Below the pieces are notes generated by a model. It worked only from the letters and a program-made list of their open reading frames with translations, ran no database searches and had not been told where the DNA came from. A stretch of 64,000 bases of DNA from Georgenia ruanii (GTDB lineage: Bacteria > Actinomycetota > Actinomycetes > Actinomycetales > Actinomycetaceae), in the NCBI RefSeq assembly GCF_009193175.1, contig NZ_VUKE01000002.1, positions 186,001 through 250,000 of the forward strand, given 5' to 3'. Of this stretch, positions 26,214 through 34,539 are shown in pieces; the stretch's first letter is position 1; every line of letters starts with the position of its first letter. The position numbers and the translations under genes are program-made.

Positions 26214-28228
26214 TCCCGTCCGCCCTGGGCCCCGGCGGCCTCGGCGCCCGGCCCGGGCCCGCCGAGTCCGGCGGGCCGACCCCGAGCGAGCCCGGGCGGC
26301 CCGCCGGGCCCAACGACGCCGCGGCCGGCCCCCGCCCCGGCCAGGAGCCGGCGGCCGCCCCTGCGCGCGCCGCCGACGCCGAGGAGCCCGAGCCCGAGCT
26401 CGTCCCGGGCCTCGTCAGCCCTGCCTACGATCTCGGCTCGATCGCCCACCCGGACGGCCCGGCGACCACCTACCGGCCGCGCACCCGCCGCAGCCTGCGC
26501 ATTCGCCTGCGCCGCAAGGTCAAGCGGCTCGTCCGCCGCTGGCGCACCTCCCTGAGCGTCCGCGTGGTGAGCGTGACCGTCGTCGGCGGCTTCTTCGCCC
26601 TCGCCCTGCTCGGCGGGGTGCTGTCCGGGCAGATCCGCGACCGGCTGTACGACCAGCGCGTCGACCAGATGCTCGAGGACGCCGCCCTGCGTGCCCGCGA
26701 CGCCCAGCAGGCGTTCGACTCGGCGGTCGCCACCACCGCCCCGCAGGTGCAGTCGATCGCCGCCGACTGGATCACGAAGGCCCAGTCGGCCGCCACCGCC
26801 GGCGCCGTCGGCGCCGTCCTCATGCGCTCGCCCGAGGCCGCCTCCTCGGTGACCTTCGCGGAACCGGCCACCAACGGTGCGGTGCGCGAGCTCGTCACGC
26901 CCGCGCTGCGCCGGGCCGTGCAGGGCGGCGGCGGCCAGCACTGGCAGCCGGTCGGCGTGCCCATGGCCGACGGCGAGGCCCCGGGCATCGTCGTCGGCGC
27001 GCCGGTGACCCTGCCCGCGGCGGGCGCCTACGAGCTGTACATCGTCTACACCCTCGAGCCCGAGGAGCAGACGATCGGGCTGGTCATCCGCATCCTCGCG
27101 GTGGGGGCCGTCGGACTGGTGCTGCTGCTCGCCGCGCTGGCCTGGCTCATCAGCCGCTGGGTGCTGCGCCCGGTGCGCGACGCCGCGTACACCGCCGAGC
27201 GCATCGCGGACGGCCTGCTCGACGAGCGCATGGACGTGCGCGGGCACGACGAGCTCGCGCTCCTGGGCGAGTCCTTCAACGAGATGGCCGCCTCGCTGCA
27301 GCGCCAGATCGAGCAGATGGAGGAGCTCTCCCGGCTCCAGCAACGGTTCGTCTCCGACGTCTCCCACGAGCTGCGCACCCCGCTGACCACCATCCGCATG
27401 GCCAGCGAGGTCATCCATGACAACAAGGACGCCTTCGACCCGGTGGTGCGCCGCTCGGCCGAGCTCCTCCAGGCCCAGCTGGACCGCTTCGAGGCGATGC
27501 TCGCCGACCTGCTGGAGATCTCCCGCTTCGACGCCGGCGCGGCCGTCCTGGACTGCGAGGAGCGCGACCTGCGCGACGTCGTCACCCGGGTGGTGGAGAT
27601 GTCGGCGATCCTCGCCGAGCGCAAGGGGTCCGCGGTGCGCGTCGACACCCCGGAGGGGACGTGCACCGCGGACATCGACGCCCGCCGCATCGAGCGGGTG
27701 CTGCGCAACCTCGTGGTCAACGCCATCGAGCACGGCGAGGGACGGCCCATCGACATCACCGTCCGGTGCACGCCCGGCGCCGTCGCGGTGCGCGTGCTGG
27801 ACCACGGCGTCGGCATGAGCGAGGAGGCCGCCGGCCACGTCTTCGACCGCTTCTGGCGGGCGGACCCCGCGCGCGCCCGCACGACCGGCGGCACCGGGCT
27901 GGGCCTGTCCATCGCCATGGAGGACACCCGCCTGCACGGCGGCACGCTCGAGGCGACGGGCCGCCAGGGCGTCGGCTCGTCCTTCCTGCTCACCCTGCCG
28001 CGGCGGGCGGGGGCCGCCGTCGGACGCCCGCCGGTGGCGTTGTGGCCGGAGGAAGCCGGCACGACCGCGGACGCCGGCTCCGTCACGGCAGCCGCTCGGC
28101 CCGTCGCCGCCGTCGCTCCCGCCGCGGCGGGTGTCGCGGCGCCCGCCGGTGCACCGGTCGCTACGCCCGCCGGCGCCACCGTGGCCGCCGCGATCGCCGC
28201 CGACGCCGACGACGAGGCGGACCGATGA
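26210..28228 (+). CDS. mtrB: Sensor histidine kinase MtrB
   Basis: 672 residues. Membrane helices at about 117-139 and 285-310 flank an extracellular domain. HAMP, then HisKA with SDVSHELRTPLTTIRM (H386 phosphoacceptor), then HATPase (NLVVNAIEHGEG, GGTGLGLSIAMEDTRLHGG). Compared with typical MtrB of about 560 residues, it has about 100 extra disordered residues at the N-terminus and an Ala/Pro/Val tail of about 60. The GTG at 26210 overlaps the mtrA stop; a later start is possible. Overlaps lpqB by ATGA. Confidence 0.95.
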   Translation: MIPSALGPGGLGARPGPAESGGPTPSEPGRPAGPNDAAAGPRPGQEPAAAPARAADAEEPEPELVPGLVSPAYDLGSIAHPDGPATTYRPRTRRSLRIRLRRKVKRLVRRWRTSLSVRVVSVTVVGGFFALALLGGVLSGQIRDRLYDQRVDQMLEDAALRARDAQQAFDSAVATTAPQVQSIAADWITKAQSAATAGAVGAVLMRSPEAASSVTFAEPATNGAVRELVTPALRRAVQGGGGQHWQPVGVPMADGEAPGIVVGAPVTLPAAGAYELYIVYTLEPEEQTIGLVIRILAVGAVGLVLLLAALAWLISRWVLRPVRDAAYTAERIADGLLDERMDVRGHDELALLGESFNEMAASLQRQIEQMEELSRLQQRFVSDVSHELRTPLTTIRMASEVIHDNKDAFDPVVRRSAELLQAQLDRFEAMLADLLEISRFDAGAAVLDCEERDLRDVVTRVVEMSAILAERKGSAVRVDTPEGTCTADIDARRIERVLRNLVVNAIEHGEGRPIDITVRCTPGAVAVRVLDHGVGMSEEAAGHVFDRFWRADPARARTTGGTGLGLSIAMEDTRLHGGTLEATGRQGVGSSFLLTLPRRAGAAVGRPPVALWPEEAGTTADAGSVTAAARPVAAVAPAAAGVAAPAGAPVATPAGATVAAAIAADADDEADR

Positions 28229-29907
28229 GCCGCCGGCTGCGCGCGGCCCTGGCCGCCCTCGGCGCCAGCGCGCTGCTGGCCGGCTGCGTCAGCCTGCCAC
28301 GAACGGGGCCGGTCACCGCCTCGCAGCCGGACCTGCCCGCTTCCGAGGGCATCGGCCTGTTCGCCACCGGGCCGCAGGTGGGCGCCGAGCCGGAGGCGAT
28401 CGTGGGCGGCTTCCTCACCGCCTCCGCGGCCGGCTACTCCGACGACTTCTTCGTCGCTCGCCAGTACCTCGCCGGCCCCGCCGCCCAGGCGTGGCAGCCG
28501 CTGGAGCAGGTGCGCGTCTTCGCCGACAGCCAGACACCCCGCTACGACCGCGGACCGGACGGCGCCGTCAACCTCAGCGTGGCCGGCCAGGCGTCGGTGG
28601 ACTCCGCCGGCCGGTACACCGAGTCCGCCACCCAGAGCGTCATCGAGACCAGCTTCACCCTCGCCCGCAACGCCCAGGGGGAGTGGCGCATCATCGACCT
28701 CGACGACGGCGTGCTGCTCTCGGCGGCGTCGTTCTCCTCGGTCTACGTCGAGAGCACGCTGCACTTCCTGACCCCCGACCACGCCGCGTTCGTGCCCGAG
28801 GTGCGCTGGTTCCCCCAGCAGAACCTCGCCACCTCCCTGGTGCGCGGCCTGCTCCAGGGCCCCTCGCCGTGGCTCGAGCCCGGCGTGGTCACCATGGTGC
28901 CCACCGGCACCCGCATGACGGTCGAGTCCGTCGCCGTCGCCGACGGCGTCGCCCGGGTGGACCTGTCGGCGGACTCGCTCAGCGCCGAGCCGGACCAGCG
29001 GGCGCTGTTCGTCGCCCAGCTCGAGCGCACCCTGCGCGACGTCCCCGGCGTGCAGCAGGTCCAGGTCACCGCCGCCAGCGCCCCCTACGAGGTCACCGAG
29101 GCGGTGCCCGAGCTGCCCGCCTACCCCTACACCAGCACCAACCTCACCGTCGTCGCCGACGGTTCCCTCGCCGGCGTGATCGACGGCGAGGTCGTGCCCA
29201 CGCCCGGGTCCGACCAGCTCGCCGGGACCACCCCCCGCTTCCCGGCCGTCGGGTACGACGGCGGACCCGCCGTCTTCCTCGACGGCCCCGACCGTCTCCT
29301 CGCCGCCCCCACCGAGGACGCCCCACCCGTCGAGCTCGCCCAGGGCAAGGACCTCGTGGCGCCGACGGTGGACCGGCGCGGCTGGGCGTGGACCGCCCCC
29401 GCCGCCAACGACGGCCGGCTCGTCGCCGTGCGCGCGAACGGCACCCGCACCGACGTCGGCGCCGCCTGGCTCGCCGGCGGCACGGTCAAGGCGCTGCGGA
29501 TCTCCCGCGACGGCGCCCGCGCGGTGGTGGTGTGGCAGTCGGGCGGCTCGACCGTCATCGACGCCGCCCCCGTGGTGCGCAACGTCGACGGCAGCCCCCG
29601 GTCCCTCGCCGAGCCGGTGCGCATCGGCGAGCGCGTCGACGACGCCAGCCAGGTGGTGTGGGTCGACGAGCGCACGGTGGCGGTCCTGGGCACCTCCGGC
29701 GGCGACGCCGCCCCCGCCGTGCACCTGGTGCCGATCGGCGGCCCGACCAAGCGCCTTCCGGTGGTCGAGGGGGCGGCGACCATCACCGCCGGCCGCGGGG
29801 ACCGCTCGATCATGCTGGGCACGGAGTCCGGGCGGGTGTTCGAGCGCAACGGCGCCGCCTGGCGCCCGGTCTACACCGACGCGTACTACCCGACGCTGCC
29901 CGGCTGA
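28225..29907 (+). CDS. lpqB: Lipoprotein LpqB (MtrAB accessory)
   Basis: 560 residues. Lipoprotein signal peptide with lipobox LLAGC, C21 being the predicted lipidated cysteine. A GerMN domain lies in the middle (FFVARQYL to VTMVPTGTRMTVESV) and a C-terminal LpqB beta-propeller follows. In mycobacteria LpqB binds the MtrB extracellular domain and tunes its signalling. The ATGA overlap with mtrB and the mtrA-mtrB-lpqB order are strongly conserved. Confidence 0.97.
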   Translation: MSRRLRAALAALGASALLAGCVSLPRTGPVTASQPDLPASEGIGLFATGPQVGAEPEAIVGGFLTASAAGYSDDFFVARQYLAGPAAQAWQPLEQVRVFADSQTPRYDRGPDGAVNLSVAGQASVDSAGRYTESATQSVIETSFTLARNAQGEWRIIDLDDGVLLSAASFSSVYVESTLHFLTPDHAAFVPEVRWFPQQNLATSLVRGLLQGPSPWLEPGVVTMVPTGTRMTVESVAVADGVARVDLSADSLSAEPDQRALFVAQLERTLRDVPGVQQVQVTAASAPYEVTEAVPELPAYPYTSTNLTVVADGSLAGVIDGEVVPTPGSDQLAGTTPRFPAVGYDGGPAVFLDGPDRLLAAPTEDAPPVELAQGKDLVAPTVDRRGWAWTAPAANDGRLVAVRANGTRTDVGAAWLAGGTVKALRISRDGARAVVVWQSGGSTVIDAAPVVRNVDGSPRSLAEPVRIGERVDDASQVVWVDERTVAVLGTSGGDAAPAVHLVPIGGPTKRLPVVEGAATITAGRGDRSIMLGTESGRVFERNGAAWRPVYTDAYYPTLPG

Positions 29908-29996
29908 CCGACCTGCTGGCGCCCTCTCGCCCCGCCGTCCCCAGCCCGGCCCGGCCGCCGCCCGCGAAGCGGTCCCGGTGCGCCAGGCTGGGCGTC

Positions 29997-30782
29997 GTGG
30001 TCCCCGACGCCGCCCGCCGGGCGGCGGGCGCCCTGGCCGACGCCGCCGGTCTCGTCGTGCCCGTCGAGTGCGCCGGGTGCGGGCGCTGGGACGTCGCGCT
30101 CTGTCCGGACTGCCGCGCCCTGCTGCAGGCGCGGCCGGAGCGGTGCGAGGATGACGCGCCGATGCTCGCCGGGGAGTGGACCGGCCGCCCGCTGCCCACC
30201 TGGTCCCTCGGGCCCTACCGCGGCCCGCTGCGGGCGATCGTCCTGGCCTGGAAGACCCACCGCCGCCAGGACATCGCCCCCGCCGTGCTGGCCGGCGCCG
30301 CAGAGGCCGCCCGGACCTGGGCGGGCGACGCCGACCTGCGCCGGGAGATCGTCGGCGCCCGCCAGGTCCTCGTCGTCCCCGCGCCGTCGGGCTGGCGCCG
30401 CCGCGTCGCGCGCCGGCTCGTCGTCGCCGACCTGGCCGACGCCGTCGGCCGGGGCATGGCGCGCGGGCTGCGCGAGGCGGCGGAGCCCGGCCCGGGCCGG
30501 GTGCTCGTCGTCGACGTCCTGCGGCGCCGTCGCGGCGGCGCCCACCAGGCGGGGCTGGGCGCGCGGGGGCGGGCGGCCAACCGGGCGGGCACCGTGGTGG
30601 CGCTGGCCGCGCCGCCCGCCGGCGCCGTCGTCGTGCTGGTCGACGACGTGCTCACCACCGGCGCCACCCTCGCCGCCAGCCGGGCGGCGGTGGAGCAGCG
30701 CGGCGGCCGGGTGGCCGGCGCGCTCGTGCTCGCCTCGACGCCGGCCCCCGGGCGTGCCGCCCGGGCGACACGCCGCTCCTAG
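29997..30782 (+). CDS. ComF-family phosphoribosyltransferase-like protein
   Basis: 261 residues. An N-terminal zinc-ribbon CAGCGRWDVALCPDC (about 24-38) is followed by a PRTase fold with the PRPP loop VVVLVDDVLTTGATL near the C-terminus. ComF proteins are linked to DNA uptake in some bacteria; in actinobacteria the role is unclear and may be nucleotide salvage or repair. The start is uncertain: GTG 29997 is the best in-frame choice, 89 nt after lpqB. Same neighbourhood as mycobacterial comF, between lpqB and hpf. Confidence 0.9.
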   Translation: MVPDAARRAAGALADAAGLVVPVECAGCGRWDVALCPDCRALLQARPERCEDDAPMLAGEWTGRPLPTWSLGPYRGPLRAIVLAWKTHRRQDIAPAVLAGAAEAARTWAGDADLRREIVGARQVLVVPAPSGWRRRVARRLVVADLADAVGRGMARGLREAAEPGPGRVLVVDVLRRRRGGAHQAGLGARGRAANRAGTVVALAAPPAGAVVVLVDDVLTTGATLAASRAAVEQRGGRVAGALVLASTPAPGRAARATRRS

Positions 30783-30970
30783 GGCGAAGAGGTCCGAACC
30801 TCGCCTCACCGGACTTCTGCGTTCCGCTAACCTTCCGTGGCGCCTGTGGGCCACTTTCGGCCAGATTGCGCGGAAATTGGGGAATCGGCGCCATGGTGCG
30901 CTTTCCACGCTATCGCCAGCGGTGGACGCGCGGGTGGGACCAAGGGGATGATCGCCCTTCCCGAAGCGAC

Positions 30971-30976
30971 TAGCGT
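30971..30976 (+). promoter_or_regulatory. -10 box in the hpf leader
   Basis: TAGCGT ends 6 nt before an ATG (30983) that opens a 33-codon ORF. Transcription from here would give hpf a leader of about 170 nt. No other feature was recognised in 30783-30970. Confidence 0.4.
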
Positions 30977-30982
30977 TGATGC

Positions 30983-31084
30983 ATGGAGCCAGTCCCATCC
31001 CGCAGGCGAGGTGTCGAGACGGCGCCGCCCGGGTCCGGACGGGTCCTGGAGGAGGTGGTCACCACCCCAACCGCTCGCCCGTGA
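30983..31084 (+). CDS. Candidate leaderless upstream ORF of hpf (33 codons)
   Basis: ATG 30983 to TGA 31082-31084, encoding a peptide that starts MEPVPSRRRG. It sits 6 nt behind a -10 hexamer and ends 66 nt before the hpf start. Leaderless upstream ORFs are known in mycobacteria. No amino-acid bias suggests a specific attenuator signal, so its coding status is uncertain. Confidence 0.35.
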   Translation: MEPVPSRRRGVETAPPGSGRVLEEVVTTPTARP

Positions 31085-31150
31085 GCCTGGCGAGCAGCAC
31101 GAGTCCGGGGCCGGCAGAGCCCCCACGTCTAAGGACCGCTGGAGGTCACC

Positions 31151-31849
31151 ATGGAGATCGTCGTCAAGGGTCGCAACACCGAGATCGCCGACCGCTTCCG
31201 CACCGCCGTCGAGGAGAAGCTCGCCAAGATCGAGCAGCTCGCGCCGCGGGCGCAGCGCGTCGAGGTCGAGCTCACGCACGAGAAGAACCCGCGACTGGCG
31301 GACCAGGCGGAACGCATCGAGATCACCGTCCGCGACAAGGGCCCGGTGATCCGGGCCGAGGCGAAGGCCTCGGACCGCTACGGCGCTCTCGACCTCGCGG
31401 CGGGCAAGCTCGTCGAGCGGCTGCGGCGCGCGCGTGATCGGCGCAAGAACCACCATCGCTATGCCACCCCGACGCCGGCGGACGCCCTGGTGCCCGTGCC
31501 GGAGGCGCTGGAAGACGAGGCGGCGGAGCGGGTGATCCCGCCGACCACCCCGGGCGAGGCGGTCGAGAGCCAGCTCGGGGACTCCCCGGTGGTCGTGCGC
31601 CAGAAGTGCCTCGAGGCGACCCCCATGACGGTGGACCAGGCCCTGTACGAGATGGAGCTCGTCGGGCACCCGTTCTACCTGTTCATCGACGACGAGACCG
31701 GCCAGCCGTGCGTGGCCTACCACCGCCACGGCTGGACCTATGGCGTCATCCGCCTCAACGCGGTGATCGCCGACCACCAGCCGGACGCGTCCGCCGCGGC
31801 CGAGAACGCCGCGCCGGCCGTGCCCGCGGTGGCCGCCAACCACGCCTGA
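31151..31849 (+). CDS. hpf: Long-form ribosome hibernation-promoting factor
   Basis: 232 residues. N-terminal S30AE/HPF domain (MEIVVKGRNTEIADRFRTAVEEK, residues 1-100) binds the 30S decoding region. A linker leads to the C-terminal dimerisation domain at about 155-205 (MTVDQALYEMELVGHPFYLF), which makes 100S ribosomes. A strong GGAGGT site lies before the ATG. A perfect 14-bp hairpin terminates it. Confidence 0.97.
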   Translation: MEIVVKGRNTEIADRFRTAVEEKLAKIEQLAPRAQRVEVELTHEKNPRLADQAERIEITVRDKGPVIRAEAKASDRYGALDLAAGKLVERLRRARDRRKNHHRYATPTPADALVPVPEALEDEAAERVIPPTTPGEAVESQLGDSPVVVRQKCLEATPMTVDQALYEMELVGHPFYLFIDDETGQPCVAYHRHGWTYGVIRLNAVIADHQPDASAAAENAAPAVPAVAANHA

Positions 31850-31860
31850 CGCTGCTGCTC

Positions 31861-31892
31861 CCGGGGCCCGCCGCCACCGCGGCGGGCCCCGG
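31861..31892 (+). terminator. Terminator of hpf
   Basis: Perfect 14-bp stem, CCGGGGCCCGCCGC with its complement at 31879-31892, and a CACC loop, 11 nt after the stop. It could also stop the convergent aroD transcript. Confidence 0.8.
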
Positions 31893-31942
31893 TTCGTGCC
31901 GGGCCCCGGTTCGTGCCGGGCCCCGGCTCGCGCCGGGCCCAC
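31893..31942. repeat. 17-bp tandem repeat behind the hpf terminator
   Basis: TTCGTGCCGGGCCCCGG occurs twice (31893-31909, 31910-31926), then a degenerate third copy. It contains the GGGCCC core of the neighbouring hairpin, so it may derive from it. Confidence 0.8.
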
Positions 31943-31980
31943 GCCGGACCGCCGGGTCCCGCCGGGACGGTCCCGGGTGC

Positions 31981-32742
31981 TCAGCGGGCCCGGTGGAGGA
32001 GGTCCAGCGTGCGGCGCAGCTCGTCGGCGTCGACCTGCCCGGGCGCGGAGGCCGCACCGACGGTCCCGAACGTCGCGGCGGAGCCGAAGACCTCCCCGGC
32101 CAGGCGGGAGACGACCCCGGTGCCGGCCATCGCCATGGTGATGAGCGGGACGTCCGGGAGCTCGCGGTGCATCGTCCACGTCGCCTCGAGGAGGACGAGG
32201 ACGTCGCCCGGGTCGGCCGGCATGACAGCGATCTTGGGGATGTCCGCGCCGAGGCCGTGCATGCGCCGCAGCCGGGCGAGGAGCTCCGCCCGCGGGGGCG
32301 TCGCGGCGAAGTCGTGGCTGGACATGACGACCGCGACCCCGGCGTCGTGCGCGGCGGCGACCAGGCCGCGCACCACCTCCTCGTCGCGGAAGAGCTCGAC
32401 GTCGACGAGGTCGGCCGCCCCCGAGGCCACGATGGCGCGGCACAGGGCACCGTAGGCGGCGTCGTCGATCGCCCGGGCGCCGCCCTCGGCCGCCGTGCGG
32501 ACGGTGACGAGCAGCGGCAGGCCGCCCAGCGCGCCGGCGAGCTCCCGGGCGACGGCGCCGACCTGGTCGGGTCCGGCTGGCGCGGCGAGGTGGTCGACGC
32601 GCCACTCGACGACGTCGACCGGGTGCCCGGCCAGCGCGGAGGCCTCGGCGTGCAGCGCCGGGACGTCGGCCCCCGTGAGCGGGACGATGATCTTCGGCCG
32701 GCCCTCCCCGATAACGACGTCCTTGACGGTGACGGCGGGCAT
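31981..32742 (-). CDS. aroD: Type I 3-dehydroquinate dehydratase
   Basis: 253 residues. Dehydrates 3-dehydroquinate to 3-dehydroshikimate through a Schiff base. The catalytic pair falls at H143 (SSHDF) and K170 (KIAVM), the same numbers as in the E. coli/Salmonella enzyme. The TIM-barrel pattern VVEWRVDHL at 44-52 is clear. ATG 32742 follows GAGGAG. Many actinobacteria use the type II enzyme (aroQ), so this may be a second or catabolic isozyme. It stands alone, far from aroA at 56 kb. Confidence 0.95.
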   Translation of the reverse strand: MPAVTVKDVVIGEGRPKIIVPLTGADVPALHAEASALAGHPVDVVEWRVDHLAAPAGPDQVGAVARELAGALGGLPLLVTVRTAAEGGARAIDDAAYGALCRAIVASGAADLVDVELFRDEEVVRGLVAAAHDAGVAVVMSSHDFAATPPRAELLARLRRMHGLGADIPKIAVMPADPGDVLVLLEATWTMHRELPDVPLITMAMAGTGVVSRLAGEVFGSAATFGTVGAASAPGQVDADELRRTLDLLHRAR

Positions 32743-32845
32743 GGTGCTCCTCGGTGGTGGTGTTTCGGGCGGCCGGGCGTGCGTGCGCGCGGCGACGTGC
32801 CCGGCCATCCGGACGGGGGTGTCGCCGGAACCATAGCCGCGGTGG

Positions 32846-32909
32846 CCGCCGCGCCGCCGTCGCCGCCCGCCAGTACACCGCCGCGCCGCCGTCGCCGCCC
32901 GCCAATACA
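32846..32909. repeat. 32-bp tandem duplication in the DUF72 promoter
   Basis: Copies 32846-32877 and 32878-32909 are identical except for one G/A difference. Each ends in a TACA-containing sequence (CAGTACA and CAATACA), so the duplication copied the -10 region. Confidence 0.95.
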
Positions 32910-32911
32910 GT
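32906..32911 (+). promoter_or_regulatory. -10 box of the DUF72 gene
   Basis: TACAGT ends 7 nt before the ATG at 32919, consistent with leaderless initiation. It lies at the end of the second copy of the 32-bp duplication. Confidence 0.45.
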
Positions 32912-32918
32912 CGGGCCC

Positions 32919-33776
32919 ATGGTCGTGCGGGTGGGCATCTCGGGGTGGCGGTACGCCCCGTGGCGCGGGGTGTTCTACCCCCGCGGGCTGCCCCAGCGGC
33001 GCGAGCTGTCCTACGTGGCCAGCCACCTGTCCAGCGTGGAGATCAACGGGTCCTTCTACTCCCTGCAGCGGCCGCCCAGCTACCGCGCCTGGGCCGAGCA
33101 GACCCCGCCCGGCTTCGTCTTCGCCGTCAAGGGCGGGCGGTTCATCACCCACATGAAGAAGCTCGTCGACGTCGCGACCCCGCTGGCCAACTTCTTCGCC
33201 TCCGGCGTCCTCGCCCTGGGGGACAAGCTCGGCCCGGTGCTCTGGCAGCTCCCGCCACAGCTGCCGTTCGACGCCGAGCGGGTCGACGCCTTCCTCGCCC
33301 AGCTGCCGCGCACCACCACCGCCGCGGCCGCGCTCGCCGCCGGGCACGACGACCGGCTCACCGACGAGCAGACCTGGACCACCACCGACGCCGACCGGCC
33401 GCTGCGCCACGCCATGGAGGTCCGCCACCCCAGCTACCGCGACCCCGCCTTCACGGCGCTCCTGCGCGAGCACGGCGTGGCCGCCGTCGTCGCGGACACC
33501 GCCGGCCGCTGGCCGCTGCTGGAGGAGGCCACCGCGGAGATCGTCTACGTGCGCCTGCACGGCGACCAGGAGCTCTACGTCAGCGGCTACACCGACGCCG
33601 CGCTGGACACCTGGGCGGAGAAGATCCGCCGGTGGCACGGCGAGGGGCGCGACGTGTACGTGTACTTCGACAACGACGTCAAGGTCCGGGCGCCGGTCGA
33701 CGCCATCGCGCTCGCGGACCGGCTCGGCGACATCGCGGCCCGTCCCGCGGCGGTGGCGGGGCAGGAGGGGAGATGA
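32919..33776 (+). CDS. DUF72-family protein (YecE-like)
   Basis: 285 residues with TIM-barrel-like DUF72 motifs: VRVGISGWRYAPWRGVFYP at the N-terminus, VEINGSFYSLQ, FAVKGGRFITH, then VYVRLHGDQELYVSGYTD and VYVYFDNDVK near the end. The enzymatic function of the family is unknown; the conserved acidic and aromatic residues suggest a hydrolase or isomerase. It overlaps udgX by ATGA, suggesting a link to DNA repair. Confidence 0.92.
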   Translation: MVVRVGISGWRYAPWRGVFYPRGLPQRRELSYVASHLSSVEINGSFYSLQRPPSYRAWAEQTPPGFVFAVKGGRFITHMKKLVDVATPLANFFASGVLALGDKLGPVLWQLPPQLPFDAERVDAFLAQLPRTTTAAAALAAGHDDRLTDEQTWTTTDADRPLRHAMEVRHPSYRDPAFTALLREHGVAAVVADTAGRWPLLEEATAEIVYVRLHGDQELYVSGYTDAALDTWAEKIRRWHGEGRDVYVYFDNDVKVRAPVDAIALADRLGDIAARPAAVAGQEGR

Positions 33777-34402
33777 CCGAGGAGCGGCCCGGCGCGCAGC
33801 GGTGGGTCCCGCCGGAGGCGGACGTGGACGGCCTGCGGGCGGCGGCCCCGGGCTGCCGCGGCTGCGAGCTGTGGGCGGACGCGACCCAGGTGGTCTTCTC
33901 CACCGGCAGCGACCGGGCGCGCGTCGTCCTGGTGGGCGAGCAGCCCGGCGACCGGGAGGACCGCGAGGGCAAGCCCTTCGTCGGCCCGGCCGGCCGCATC
34001 CTCGACGACGCCCTCGAGGCGGCGGGCATCGACCCTTCCGGCGTCTACGTCACGAACGCCGTCAAGCATTTCCGCTTCCAGATGCGCGGCAAGCGGCGCA
34101 TCCACAAGACGCCCGGGGTCGCGCACGTCGAGGCGTGCCTGCCGTGGCTGGAGGCGGAGCTGGCGGCGGTGCGCCCGGGCGTCGTCGTGTGCCTGGGCGC
34201 CACCGCGGCGCGGGCGGTCCTGGGCCGGGAGGTCCGGGTCACCGCCGAGCGCGGCGCGCCGCTGAGCCGTCCCGGGCCCGACGGCGAGGTGCGCGTCGTG
34301 GTGACCACGCACCCCTCCGCGGTCGTCCGGCTGAGCGGCAAGCCCGGCTTCGACGAGGCCTTCGACGCCCTGGTCGCCGACCTGCGCCTCGCCGCGCCCT
34401 GA
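33773..34402 (+). CDS. udgX: UdgX-type uracil-DNA glycosylase
   Basis: 209 residues. Family 4/5-like motifs: GEQPGDREDREGKPFVGPAG (55-74) and the UdgX-specific loop KRRIHK (107-112). H111 should be the histidine that forms a covalent bond to uracil-containing DNA in M. smegmatis UdgX. Cysteines C28 and C31 with C123 and C139 fit the [4Fe-4S] cluster. Also HPSAVVR near the C-terminus. ATGA overlap with DUF72; a YcaQ-like gene follows. Confidence 0.93.
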   Translation: MTEERPGAQRWVPPEADVDGLRAAAPGCRGCELWADATQVVFSTGSDRARVVLVGEQPGDREDREGKPFVGPAGRILDDALEAAGIDPSGVYVTNAVKHFRFQMRGKRRIHKTPGVAHVEACLPWLEAELAAVRPGVVVCLGATAARAVLGREVRVTAERGAPLSRPGPDGEVRVVVTTHPSAVVRLSGKPGFDEAFDALVADLRLAAP

Positions 34403-34419
34403 CCCTGCCCCCCAGCAGC

Positions 34420-34465
34420 CAGATTGTCATTCTGGTCGCCGCCGGATTGCCATTCTGGTCGGAGG
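34420..34465. repeat. 23-bp tandem duplication after udgX
   Basis: Copies 34420-34442 and 34443-34465 share ATTGYCATTCTGGTC. They are notably AT-richer than the surroundings and lie between udgX and the YcaQ-like gene. Confidence 0.85.
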
Positions 34466-34539
34466 CCAGGCGGCCATTGTCGCTGCCGCCGGCGAGGGCT
34501 TCGCGCGTCGATGTCGGTGCCGCCGGGCACGATGGGCAC

